Assembly: GCF_964355755.1 (NCBI RefSeq)
Contig: NC_092670.1
Location: 10,725,201 to 10,789,200 of the forward strand
DNA: 64,000 nucleotides
Source: Antedon mediterranea
Taxonomy: Eukaryota; Echinodermata; Crinoidea; Comatulida; Antedonidae
Direction of reading: 5' to 3'
Part shown: positions 23,431-34,700 of the stretch, piece by piece
Layout of the letters: each line of letters starts with the position of its first letter
How positions within the stretch are numbered: position 1 is the first letter of the stretch
Translations under genes and position numbers: made by a program
The notes under the pieces: generated by a model
The model's input: only the letters and a program-made list of their open reading frames with translations
Database searches by the model: none
What the model was told of the DNA's origin: nothing

Positions 23431-24139
23431 AGTCGCGTGCTTAGTGTTTACCGACCGACCGACCAACCTACCATCTGACCGAAATTACTGAACATGTTTT
23501 AAAATGTTGAAATGTTTAAAAACAGTAAATATTTTTTTAATTTACACGTGCGTAGCCTGTCACTTTTGACGTGCTCGTATAACGTAATTTCGAATTGAAA
23601 AGTAAGTCAAGAAAACAGAAATCGGGCAAAACGATTGCGCAATAACATTTAACGCGCAGCGCGCGCGCAAAAATCTGCGCACTCATGGCAATTTTGTAAA
23701 CGCTTAAAATTGCCTGACACGTACTCTTATTTCATCGAAAATAAATTTTGAAAATTGTAAGCGTGCGTACGCATGCGTTACATGCGCTACGCACGTAATT
23801 GTATTGCCATATGATGATTTATGCCCTGAAATTTATGAATTGTGATTCATGGTTGTGAAGATATGATTACAAGCGTGATTTCGTTAAATCGTGCGTAGAC
23901 CGCGTAATTTTTTTATTGCGCACCGTGAAAACATAACCACATCGATTCCTGGCCATAAGGAATATACTGTGAAAAATTGACTTAGCTAGATTAAACTGAT
24001 ATCAAGATAAGGTCAGAAAGCGATAAAACGCATAGTGATACCGGACCGACAGACCGACAGACCGACAGACCGACAGACCGACAGACCGACCGACCGACCG
24101 ACCGACATAGTAAACTATAGAGTCGTTTCCACGCGACTA
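23431..24139. mobile_element. ~0.7-kb MITE with ACCG/ACAG tetranucleotide ends
   Basis: Short inverted termini (AGTCGCGTGC at 23431 and the reverse complement of CACGCGACT at 24130) enclose tetranucleotide runs: CCGACCGACCGACC near 23451, and GACCGACAGACCGACAG up to 24105. It splits the LINE between the motifs PLSSFL and ALLFNIFINDLSE. No ORF; transposon class not assigned. Confidence 0.65.
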
Positions 24140-25209
24140 AAAAGGACGAGAGTGGCGAACCCTGTTGTATACCTATTAAACATTTGAAAGAATTACTAAT
24201 ATTGCCGTCGACCTTAACATGTGCTGATAACTTATTGTACATTGAATTAATAACGTTTAACATTTTTCCTTTTACTCCTTAATTTTTTAGTTTTATGTGA
24301 AGATATTGATGTCCTACGGAGTCAAAGGCTCGTTTAAAATCAATGAAAGCAGCATACTTTCCCACGTTTTTTTCCTAGGTATTTGTTAATTATTGTGTTA
24401 AGAATAAATACATTATCCGATGTTCTGAACCCCTTTCTAAAACCGGCTTGTTCCTGATGTAGAATGTTATTATCTTCTGCCCAAAATTGTAATCTTTTAT
24501 TAATAAAATAAAAATTTTTTAGCAAAAACAGGAATAAGTGATATTCGTCTATAATTATCTGGTTGTTCTTTGTCACCTTTTATAAATATTGGGACAATAA
24601 GGCTGGTTGCCCATTGCTGTGGAAACTGTCCTGTATTATAAATTATATTATATAATTTTGTTATTAGATTGATTACATTTTGAGATGAGTGTATAAAAAG
24701 TTCTGGTAATAATCCATCAATTCCAGGTGATTTACCTGTTTTTTGGATTTAATGGCATGAATTACCTCATCTACTGTAATGTCATTATTTAGTTCGTTTT
24801 CATTTACAGCAGGTTCATTATTAATGACTTTCTACAGTTTGATTATCTCTATTTTCATTATTATGAAATAAGGATTCGAAGTGAGTGCGCCATGTATTAA
24901 TACGTATGTTATTTGGAAAATTTTGTTTTGTTTGTTTTAGTTTAATCCAGAATGATTTTGAGTTTTTTTCTCCTAATGATCTAATCAATTCTGTACGTGA
25001 TCTTTTAATATAGCTGTATTTCTTATTTCTTATTAATGTTTTATATTCTTTTTTTATTTCCAGGTATGCATTAAGCAATGTTTGTGTACGATCGTGTCGG
25101 AATCTATTTAAACTTCTTCGAACTTTGTTTTTAAGTGTAAGACATTGATTGTCATACCTTCATTGTTCTTCGACTTGGTCCATAGAATATTAAATGCATT
25201 TGAAAAAAG

Positions 25210-26513
25210 GGAATAGGCACTTACTACCTTTATGGATTTGTCAAAAGCGTTTGACATTATCGATTACAGTATTCTGTTGAGCAAATTGGCGCATTATGGT
25301 ATAAGAGGCATCGTTTTAATGTGGTTTAGAAACTATTTAAGTGGCCGCAAACAATATGTTTATGCCAATGGTAGATCATCATGTTTAAAAGACACCAATA
25401 TAGGGGTGCCACAGGGTTCTGTTTTAGGACCACTTTTGTTTTTAATTTACATCAATGATATAAGTCGAGCAAGTAGTAAAATAGATATAATTAGTTTTGC
25501 TGACGACACAACTTGTATAACAAGGGGAGATGACCCTACAATGTTAAACCATACTATGAATATTGAACTAGAAAAAATAAACGTATGGCTTAAAGCAAAT
25601 AAGCTGTTACTGAATGTCAGCAAAACTAATTACGTTGTTTTTAGAACTAACCAAAAGTATTTTGACAAAAACCAGTTTAAAATAAAAATGAATAATGTGT
25701 TATTACATAGAAAAGGAAATGTGACATTTCTAGGTGTAATTTTAATCGAAAATCTTAACTGGAAACATCACATACAGCTTATTAGGAAAAAAATGTCTAG
25801 GGCAATATACTTTTAAAAGTAAGAGAATTCTTTCCTCATAAAGTCCGTATTAGTCTTTATAACACCTTAGTATTACCTCACCTTCAGTATGGTAACTTAA
25901 TATGGGGAAATACATACAAGAGCACGTTAGAAGTAATACTAAAACTCCAAAAGAGAGCTGTAAAATGCATTACCTTCTCTAAATTCAGACAAACCTCAGA
26001 GCCACTGTTTAAGAAACTAAAATATTAAACGTTTATGATATTTACAAAGTAAACGTCATAGGATTTATGGCAAACGTAAAATTCAATGAATTACCACATC
26101 ACATTTTAAATATTTTTAATTACTCTGACAGTATTAGGCCTACTCATAACCTCAGAACAGAAACTGAATTCGAAATTCCCTTCACAAGACTAACTTGCAG
26201 TCAACAGTTTATACACATATATGGACCAAAATTGTGGAAAGAATTCACTTGTAATGGTGGTAATAAACCGGTTATCTTAAAGAAACAAAATAAATGTATA
26301 AAAAAACAGCTCAAAAAATACTTTTTATCACTATATGTTGATTAACAACACCTTTGTTTATTTAAGTTCTATATACTTGTTCTTATGTAAAGGGGTCCTA
26401 CAAAAAAACGAAGCTACAGCTTTTTTATGCAGGATCCCTGTTTTCAGTTGTACTGTAATTATGATGTACTGTAATTGATGACTAAATAAATGTGGAATAA
26501 ATGAAATGAAATG
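25210..26513 (+). mobile_element. 5'-truncated LINE, reverse transcriptase 3' half
   Basis: 25232-25816 encodes RT motifs in order: MDLSKAFDIIDYSILL (motif A), GVPQGSVLGPLLFLIYIND (motif B), ISFADDTTC (FADD catalytic box), then VTFLGV. A frameshift at about 25815 leads to VREFFPHKVRISLYN in another frame, and a second shift near 26030 leads to 26067-26345, ending in KKYFLSLYVD and a stop. The element ends with an ATGAA tail at 26498-26513. No endonuclease domain is present. Inactive by truncation and frameshifts; it abuts the oppositely oriented LINE at about 25205. Confidence 0.9.
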
Positions 26514-27223
26514 AAAGCGTGGTTCCCACTAGCGACGCAACCGACGCAGCGTAACTAATGCCCTTTCAATAATTGTGTTTTCCTCCTAACCAGCTGGTTT
26601 ATCCTGAAATATTTCAAAGTAAGTTGAAATCGTCTTTGTGCTGATTTCTTAACTTACTATTATTAATTTCAATAACCTGGATACTAAACAAGTCTGCAGT
26701 CAATACAGAATTTAATCAATGTCACCACTTTAATCAATAAGTTGTTCAATATTCCAATATTGAATCACCTCGATTCTTTGAATCTTCTTTTTTTCTTTCT
26801 ATGAAATTTCATATATATGTATATTTCTATTACAGATTGCATATATAATATATATGATGAAGATGTTTAATAAAATTAACAAATAAATTATTATTGTCCT
26901 ATATTTAATTACTACTTTCAATATCTTTTTATGACTGTTTATACAAAACAGCTTACGATTCTCAAGCAACAATACTTTCAAGAAAAGAATCATTATTTTC
27001 AAAATTGAAGGGAAAATCTTATAAAACTAGAAAGCCACTTCGAGAGTGCATACGTATCTCCGCCTACTGTAAAATTCTCCTACATAAGATTTCTCCGGGG
27101 ATATATTTGTGTCTGTCTTAATGCTGTTTGTGATTGAGGCTAATTTCACAAGCATGTGTATGCGAGTTTGGTGTAATGGTTATGTAACAAGCCTTTCAAT
27201 TAACAATAGCTTCAGTTAACATA

Positions 27224-27772
27224 TTCCCCTTTTACACCAAAACTCCGGAGTGATTTCCGGAAACAACCCGGGGTTTATGACCGTTCAAAACGTCGAGAAA
27301 CTCCGGATATACCCGTTCACACCAACCTAGCAACACCGGGGTTAATAAAATAAAATTGTAAATATCGCCCTCTATTTATTTGTTTATATAGCGACGATCA
27401 TTAGAATCATTTTAATTGACAATATTTTTAATTTAATAATTATTTTCAAAAGTCTCAGAAGTCATATAATGTTTTACTGTTACTACTTATTATTTTCTAG
27501 ACCCGCTATATATTTTTTACAAATATTTAAAGTATTTTGAAATAATACTAATACAATGAGTGATCGTGTGAGGATGACCTAAAAACTCTGGAGTTTGATG
27601 TTGATACCTTTCACACCAAAACACCGGGGTGTCCCCGCAGTTAGCTCTCCGGAGATTGATCAGCTGTTCAAACCCGCAGTTTTAAACTCCGGAGTTGCTT
27701 GATTTTACCTTTCACACCGAGGCGTCAACTCCGGAGTCTCTCCGGAGTTTTGCTTTTGGTGTGAAAGGGATA
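27224..27772. mobile_element. Harbinger-type MITE, 549 bp, opposite orientation
   Basis: Reverse-complement relative of 22685-23234: the right end GCAAAACTCCGGAGAGACTC (reverse strand), with internal CGTCGAGAAACTCCGG and GCGACGATCATTAGAATC, match. Ends TTCCCCTTTTACACC and GGTGTGAAAGGGATA. A 3-bp target duplication is not clear (ATA versus TAA). Confidence 0.8.
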
Positions 27773-27809
27773 TAACAATAGAGCAGCAACGCGAAAATCA
27801 CACGAGTGA

Positions 27810-28150
27810 ATTTGAAAAGAAATAGGTTTTTTAAACTAATCGCATCAAAAAAGGTGCACATTAAATCAAAAGATTATAAATCACAAATTATAATTCTTGC
27901 CTCTTGTACAAAAATGAAGTAGTTCTCACGAAAATGCAATTTCAGTTTACTTGTTACTTTAAGACTGCTCGCCGGCTTTTGAAAAATTCTGTCCTATCTT
28001 TTAACACTAGCAGTGTTTGAAAAGTCTGAAAAGTATATTAAAAAGTGGTCCAGAATTGGGACCATGGTCCCAAATGATCACAAAATGTAATGGAATGGTC
28101 CTTGACCACATATCTATCTGTATATTTATTTTGGTAAATATCTGGTAATT
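27810..28150. repeat. Inverted copy of 38005-38335
   Basis: Shared blocks include TAGGTTTTTTAAAC, ATAATTCTTGCCTCTTGTAC, the TTACTTGTTAC block and the GTGGTCAAGGACC region, in opposite orientations and moderately diverged. Non-coding; dispersed repeat of unknown class. Confidence 0.6.
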
Positions 28151-28929
28151 ACTTTTTGAGTAATCCTGCTAACAAACAAACACACGCGACGGATTACATA
28201 TACCTCCTTGGCGGAGGTAAACTAGATTTGAGCTTGTCACTTAGTTAAGTTAAAACAACAGCAACAACAACAATCATGTTAACGTGTGTGCACGTTTGTG
28301 TTTGTGTGAATAACCTAAGCGACAGGTTCAACTCAAGTTAGCGTTAAGTAATGGAATGCAACGCAAGAACGTAAGCGCAATACAAGCAGTTGACCAATTA
28401 ACAAGAGATAGTTCGAATAATCCATTGCTTGCGTTGCATTATACATTTGCGTAGTTTGTATTTATCTCCATTTGACAATAATATTTCACCACTGCAATCA
28501 ATAAGTTGTTCAATATTCAATATTCGACTCTTTAAAATCTCTTTTAGATCATAAGACATGAGATAACTTAATAACATAATGTGATTTCCAAGAAGTTTCA
28601 TATGTATATTTCTAATACAGACTGCATATTTATAATATATATGATGAAGATGTGTAACAAATACATTACTCTTTCAATCTCTTTTGATGATTGTTTACAG
28701 AACAAAAACAGCTACAACGATTTTCAAGCAACAATATTTAAAATGTCTTTCAAGTCAAGAATCATAATGGTATCACACTTTTCAAGATTGGAGGGTAAAT
28801 CATTAGGGCGCAAATCCTATTAGGACGTTAGCGCAACGGATTATTCGAACTGTCGCTTGTCATTGGTCAACTCACGTTGTGTTTGCGCTTACGTCATTGC
28901 GTTGCGTCTTAGTTGGAACCATGCTTTAG

Positions 28930-29920
28930 GCTCAATGCTGACTAGATTTGAACTTCCGCGCAAACATAACGTGCACGTTAAAAATATGAACGCAGAGAAA
29001 ATTGATTATACCATCCCTTGACCATTAATAAATATATTAAACGTGTTGAATTGTGTCTAGTCTGTGTCATATAGTATAAACAATACTACTACATTGTAGC
29101 ATAGGTGAAATTAGGAACGCAGTTAAATTCAAATTTTTTTAATGATGTCATCAAAATTAAACATGAATATAACAATTTTGGAAGATAATTATCTGGAGAT
29201 CGAAGAAATTCGGGAACATAGAAGCGAGATGTGCGCTCTTTAGAATGTGATGAATTATAACGATAAAGATGAAAATCCCTCTTTTTAAATTCAGCTCAAC
29301 CATATATGATGACGTCATACCGATAGGCAGCAAAATCATTTTATACATGAATTCGTATCTATTTCAATAGCATCTCTATTAATGATTTCCAAAATAATGT
29401 TGCATTTGTTGATTGTGCAAGGTAAAATTACAATGTCATGTATTCAAATAGTATCCTAATAATGCAAGAAGTTTCGTTAGGTAAAAACAAACAGTACATT
29501 TTAGATTTAAAAGATGGCGGATTTTGTTGTGAATAAAATGAAGATGTTTTTGTTTTGAACAATTTTATTTCATTCTAATAAACATTTATTTCCTTCCTTT
29601 TTTCTTTTTTTTAGAATCATGACGATATCATGTAAAAAAAGTTGAATGGATTATTGATTATGGATTGACGTGCGGCCGTCATACGAACATAGGTTGCGGG
29701 TAAAATTACCCACAAAACTGGCGATTTCAAATGTACGTACCACCTATAATACATTGTCGTTTACAGAAACGAATAAATGATGATTTATGTAGTCAACTAA
29801 AATTAATACCATGGGAATTACTCCCGAAATAGAAACCTGTCACAAAATGAGTCCAAATGTTTGATTTGGACTCATTTAAACAAACCCAATTTGTGTTTTG
29901 TATGTAACATTATGGTTGAA
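28930..29920. other. Intergenic sequence without recognised gene
   Basis: AT-rich. No exon, RNA gene or repeat unit recognised apart from short A/T runs. Confidence 0.4.
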
Positions 29921-29922
29921 CG

Positions 29923-30183
29923 ATGGGTACAAAGAGGAACATTTTTAAAATAAATTCTTTACACTCAGTAACGAAATATTTGTTCATGTTTTATAGGCCT
30001 ATAAAAATTATATCATTAAATACAGTAGAACATTTGCGATTTAATACTTGAAGGATGGGTACAAAGAGAAACAATTTTTACATATACTCTTTATTCACTC
30101 AGTAACGAAACATTATGTTCATGTTTTATAAGCATATAAATATTACACCACTAAATACAGTAGAACATTTGTGAATTAATACT
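29923..30183. repeat. Tandem duplication of a ~130-bp unit
   Basis: GGATGGGTACAAAGAG ... AACATTTGCGATTTAATACTT occurs twice head-to-tail (29923-30050 and 30053-30183) with about 10% differences. Non-coding. Confidence 0.75.
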
Positions 30184-30649
30184 TTGTTAAAATCAGGGTT
30201 AAAACCCCACCATTCCTTTTACCGCAACTCCCCCCTCCCCCTTCTGACTTTGGGAATTTTTTTAATGTAGTTTAAAACCTTCACAGACAATTGCAGTCAT
30301 TTTGATAGCCATGTATGGTTACGTGCAGAAACAGAAATTTGTATAACGAACAGAAAAATACAAAAAGTGGAAAAAAGGTTGGGAATTTTGACCCATAACT
30401 TGTATTCAAGATGGCGGATGATGTTCAATACAGTTTAGAACCTTCCTGTACCATTATGGTAATTTTGATACCCCATATGTGTACAGTAACAACAATGTGT
30501 ATAACTAACATACAAACATCAAAGTACAAGCAGATTCATAAGTTAAATTCATACAAAAAGAATTGATCAAATTTTTGTTTTTTCTGAAAGTGATTTTTGA
30601 CGCTAATACATTCAAAGTTGAATTTTGTAGTTGTTTATTTGCTTTTTAA

Positions 30650-31269
30650 TATTTATATACTTTTACCTTTACCTTGGAAAATACATTAGCATTCATCTTG
30701 TGTTTCCTTATGTCACTAATTTCTTAGATCAAAACCAATATAATAAGATATATAATATGTAGGCCTACATTTATTGTAAGTTTTTATTTAATTTTTAATC
30801 ATTTCAAAACAAGATTCAATTTAAAAACTATTGCAAATATCCATTGAAAATACTCCTAAAATTAGATTAAGATTTATGATTAGATATCAATTTGATTTTA
30901 TTAATTAAAAACAACAATAATAATAATGTTACTATTATGCATTTATTAGCATAGTTTTAAAATATTAATTAAATTCTTAATAAAATTAATAATTTTTTTA
31001 CATTATATTATTTGGTATAATATTTAAAAATGATTAATAACAACAAATTCATTGTTACTATATTATATACTTTAAAATTCAAAATAAAAAATTCCATATA
31101 ATAAATTTTAAACAAATCACAGTTGATATGACATTGACAATATATTGGTTATTAATGTTATAACATTTGGATTATTATATTAAAATAATTATTTAATGAT
31201 AAGGCAAAATGATATTTAAAAGAAACAAAGAAGAATCTAAATTATTCAATAATTACAGATTCTGATTTG
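30650..31269. repeat. PAN-FReD family 3' flank of gene 2
   Basis: Homologous to 44215-44797 and more weakly to 2400-2700 and 8200-8890. It lies 3' of gene 2 on the minus strand and likely contains its 3' UTR. Confidence 0.65.
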
Positions 31270-31490
31270 TTATGGTGCTCTTTTAACCATCATCCCTTCA
31301 AAAGCATTCCAGTTGATGCCTTTAGAATCATGTGTACCTGGTGTAAGGTAAAGCCTGTTCAGGTCTGAATCATGACAGCTTTTGTACCACCAACCACATT
31401 TGTCTAAGGCCTCTATCAAAAGTATACAAGTTGATGCCAGTGTAATCAGCTGTACCTGGTGTAAGGTAAAGCCTGTTCAGGTCTGAAACA
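31270..31490 (-). pseudogene. Two tandem FReD C-terminal exon fragments
   Basis: 31410-31270 (minus) encodes CGWWYKSCHDSDLNRLYLTP, then GTHDSKGINWNAFEGMMVKRAP and a stop. 31490-31411 encodes SDLNRLYLTPGTADYTGIN before losing homology. Both lie directly 3' of the intact last exon of gene 2 and lack their own acceptor or GDSL start, so they are exon debris from unequal exchange. The first fragment, WWYKSCHDSDLNRLYL, is closer to canonical FReDs than gene 1 or gene 2 at the ligand pocket. Confidence 0.8.
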
Positions 31491-31501
31491 TGAACATTCT
31501 C

Positions 31502-31752
31502 TTATGGTGCTCTTTTAACCATCATCACTGTCTTCTTGAGACTGTTGTAATTACTATGGAAATGATACCAGCTGGTGCTTGTCACATCATTTGTACCTGG
31601 TGTAAGGTAAAGGCCATTCAGGTTTGAATGATTACAGGCATTGTGCCACCAAGCACCTTTGTATAGCTCAGCACAGTTACTATGTCTATTCTTATCATTG
31701 TCTCTATCATACGTTGTAAATTGGTGACCATTGCTGTATTCCAAAGAATCAC
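31502..31752 (-). CDS. Gene 2 exon 5: FReD C-terminal third
   Basis: 251 nt; acceptor TTTAG|GTGATTC, starts inside the Gly of GDSL. Carries the calcium-site YDRDND, CAELYKGAWWHNAC and the terminal KKTVMMVKRAP before the stop at 31502-31504. Same length as gene 1's 8890-9140. Confidence 0.92.
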
Positions 31753-34700
31753 CTAAACAAACAAGATAATATTAGATCATCTTTAGTTTACTTCATAAAA
31801 TCTTAAATTAACATTCATTTTAAAATATTTGTTTTTCTTTGTGTTATAAAATAAAAGATATTTGATATACAAAAAGGGAAAATAATAATATACAGTATAC
31901 CCTAAAATTCGTAATATATTTTATAATTGATTTCATTTATCTGTAAATTGTATGCCATAAATTAAATCATAGCACAATTATATAAATAGTTTTTTTTATA
32001 TGTACTGTATATATATTTTTTATTAACTATTCTTATATCATAGTTGCTTTATTTTAATATTTTATATATTTTGTTTTGTCATAGTTAATTTTACTTTAAA
32101 AGCAATGCATTTAATAATGAAGAAGAAAGAAGAAAACACAAGTTATATGAAACTGTACTAGATTCACACTATGATTTTTAATTTCAATTTCTTTAACTTT
32201 ATTTTGTGTACTTTTAAATCAGAGTGGTCCTTAGTTGTTATAACTGGCTCCTTTTTGAGGGACCACTGTCTAAAAAATAACTTTAATGTGCGAGTGGGCT
32301 ATGTTATTGTAAGGTACAAGGAGGATTTTTACAACAAAAATTATTTTGGGTAGAGAATTCTATAATTCTGTAGTTACTGGCAGTAATTATATTTTGTTAT
32401 ATCTAACCTGTTTGTGCAATTATTTAGCAAGCTTGTTTGGATATTAATCATACATATACTGTTGCATTGACTGCCTCATAAATGCCTACTACATTAATCA
32501 TACACATACTGTTGCATTGACTGCCTCATAAATGCCTACTACATTAATCATACACATACTGTTGCATTGACTGCCTCATAAATGTCTACTACATTAAAAC
32601 AAAAATCAGTAAATGTAGTTACTGCAGTAAATGCAGTATAATAATTTTAACATGATCTATTGATAAGATAAGTTGTTGTACTGTGGGTATGTGAACATTT
32701 TAATAGATTCGTTTCAGGCCTGTAAGAAGGAATTGCGAAGTGGGAGGTCCATCCAAAAATGTACTTTATAGACAGTTTACATTCAAGATGATCACCTTTG
32801 GGCTTTACATTATATTTGAGAAGCGACATCAATTGATAATCAAAAAGTATCAAATGATTATTATTTGTTGTTTAAACTTTTAAATATTGTGGTCTAATTA
32901 TGACATGACTGGTGAAAACATGGGGCTATATGTCACAAAGGCGTAGAAGTTTTTTTTGCATGAGATTCACTTCAATATCATTATTAGAATTGTTTTGTTC
33001 CATTTTCAGATGTTTTTAGAAGCTTTTCTTTTAATGTTTGTCCAATTTCTTTAGCTTTAGTATGTTGCGTATACCGTTATTTTTAGTCCTACTGTATGGG
33101 CCTTGGCTATGATCCCGGATGTTTATAATATGGTGCCTTGTCAAGAAAAGCGGTCATCTATTTGACCTTTGTAATACAAAAAAATCAATATTTAAAAAAA
33201 TTAATTTAAACGATCACAAAAGATCTGAAATATCTAAAGGTAACTTTACAGGTTTGATGGTCCTTGACATACAAAAGGCCTTTGATACAGTCAACCATCA
33301 GATATTATTGCAAAAACTGGTTCATATGGGCATTGATAAAGAAGAAAGATTGCAAACAAATGACATCAGTAAATGGCGTTCAGTCCCAACCATGTACTAT
33401 ATCTAGCGGAGTTCCCCAAGGTAGCATTTTAGGACCTCTTTTTTATGTTATATGCTGAAGATACAATATTGAAGTCCAAATCTGGCATCATGTAACAACT
33501 GGCTTATACTGTAAACAACAAACTATCATTACATCTTGATAAAACTGAGTCAATATTTTTTGGTACTAAAAGAAAACTTAAGAATGTTCTTGATTTTGCT
33601 GTTATTTTTAAAACTAAGTTGATATGTAAGAAGAATATGATCTCATATCTTGGTTGTTTGCTTGATGAAGACCTGTCTGGAGAATCTATGGTTCAAAAAG
33701 TTCTTGGTAAGAATAATTCAGGACTTAAATTTTTGTATAGACATTCTGCATGTCTAAATTTCTTTTCTCGCAACATTCTATGCTCTGCACTCATTACCTG
33801 TCACTTTGATTATGCATGTTGCTCCTGGTTTCCAGCTGTTTCTAAAAAACTTAAACAAAGACTTCAAAACAGTCAAAATAAAGTTGCTAGGTCTATAAAA
33901 TAAATATATAAATAATCGAGCACATATTGGTAAAGACGAACTGAACCAAATCGGTCAATTATTTTTAGAGGATAGAATTTGCCAACTCAAACTAAATCAT
34001 GTTCATAAGATTTTTTATGGAAAATCTGTACCTTATTTGACTGAAAAGTTTAAAAGAGTTTCATCTAACCACCTTTATAGGACTAGAAGTAGTGTCAATG
34101 GTTTCAGTTCCTAAATCTGATAGTCAAATATCTCAAACTTTTTATTATACAGGCAAAAAATATCCACAAACCGTTTCAGATTTTCACCAACTGTAAGTTA
34201 ATCTTTGAGAAAATTCTTTCCGATTTTTTCACACTCGATCCCAGGCCAACAATCGAACGGGCCCACCGAGATGGTAAAAGTATGAACGGTAAGCCAAGGC
34301 ATATCATTGCCCGTTTTCTCTCATACGCTTCTAAGATTGAAGTTATGAAACAACGAAGTTCTGCGCTAGATAGCCAGAAATTTTATATCATAGATGATCT
34401 TACTGCTGCCGATCTACTGGAAAAAAAGAAATGGAGATCACAAGTAAAAGAGATGTACAATAAAGGTACCAAGCTTCGTTTTACGGCTGGAAAATGGCGA
34501 ACTTCAACTGGCATTCCGGTAAACTTTTCGAAATTCCATTGAAATAGTTCCGGTAAACTTTTCGAAATTCCATTGCCATACTAGTGATCGGAATGTTGTT
34601 GTAAACACTTGGACTGACTAAGAATCTTTTATCCATTATTTTCCTTACATCTGCATACTTTGCTTAATTTGTACAAGCCACTTGATTGATTTTACATAAT

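Larger units (their letters stand above)
19560..25200 (-). mobile_element. Dead non-LTR retrotransposon (LINE) with three nested insertions
   Basis: Minus-strand translations in several frames give ordered pieces of one reverse transcriptase ORF: 25078-24821 (pre-RT), 24576-24340 (QEQAGFRKGFRTSDNVFIL), 24263-24130 (GIQQGSPLSSFL), 23420-23240 (FNIFINDLSE, then the catalytic LLYADDLILFGD box), 22680-22133 (VNVNKSNIVVF, MPILLYGSEIWGL) and, after a gap, 20092-19589 (C-terminal Cys/His region with CPFYEDIRTKY). Frames change and stops are frequent, so it is inactive. The tail near 19540-19600 reads GGCCAAAGGCCATATATAAT on the minus strand, a typical LINE end. The insertions at 23431-24139, 22685-23234 and 20065-21816 separate the pieces. 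Confidence 0.85.
26514..28928. mobile_element. 2.4-kb element with AAAGCGTGGTTCC-type inverted termini
   Basis: Left end AAAGCGTGGTTCCCACTAG, then ACGCAACCGACGCAGCG. The right end reads as the reverse complement AAAGCATGGTTCCAACTA, then GACGCAACGCAATGACG. The same termini bound the 156-bp MITE at 40348-40503. It contains two copies of a dispersed repeat (26590-27010, 28480-28800; third copy 42385-43085), a Harbinger-type MITE (27224-27772) and an inverted copy (27810-28150) of 38005-38335. No transposase recognised, so it may be a composite of nested insertions between two short MITE ends. Confidence 0.55.
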
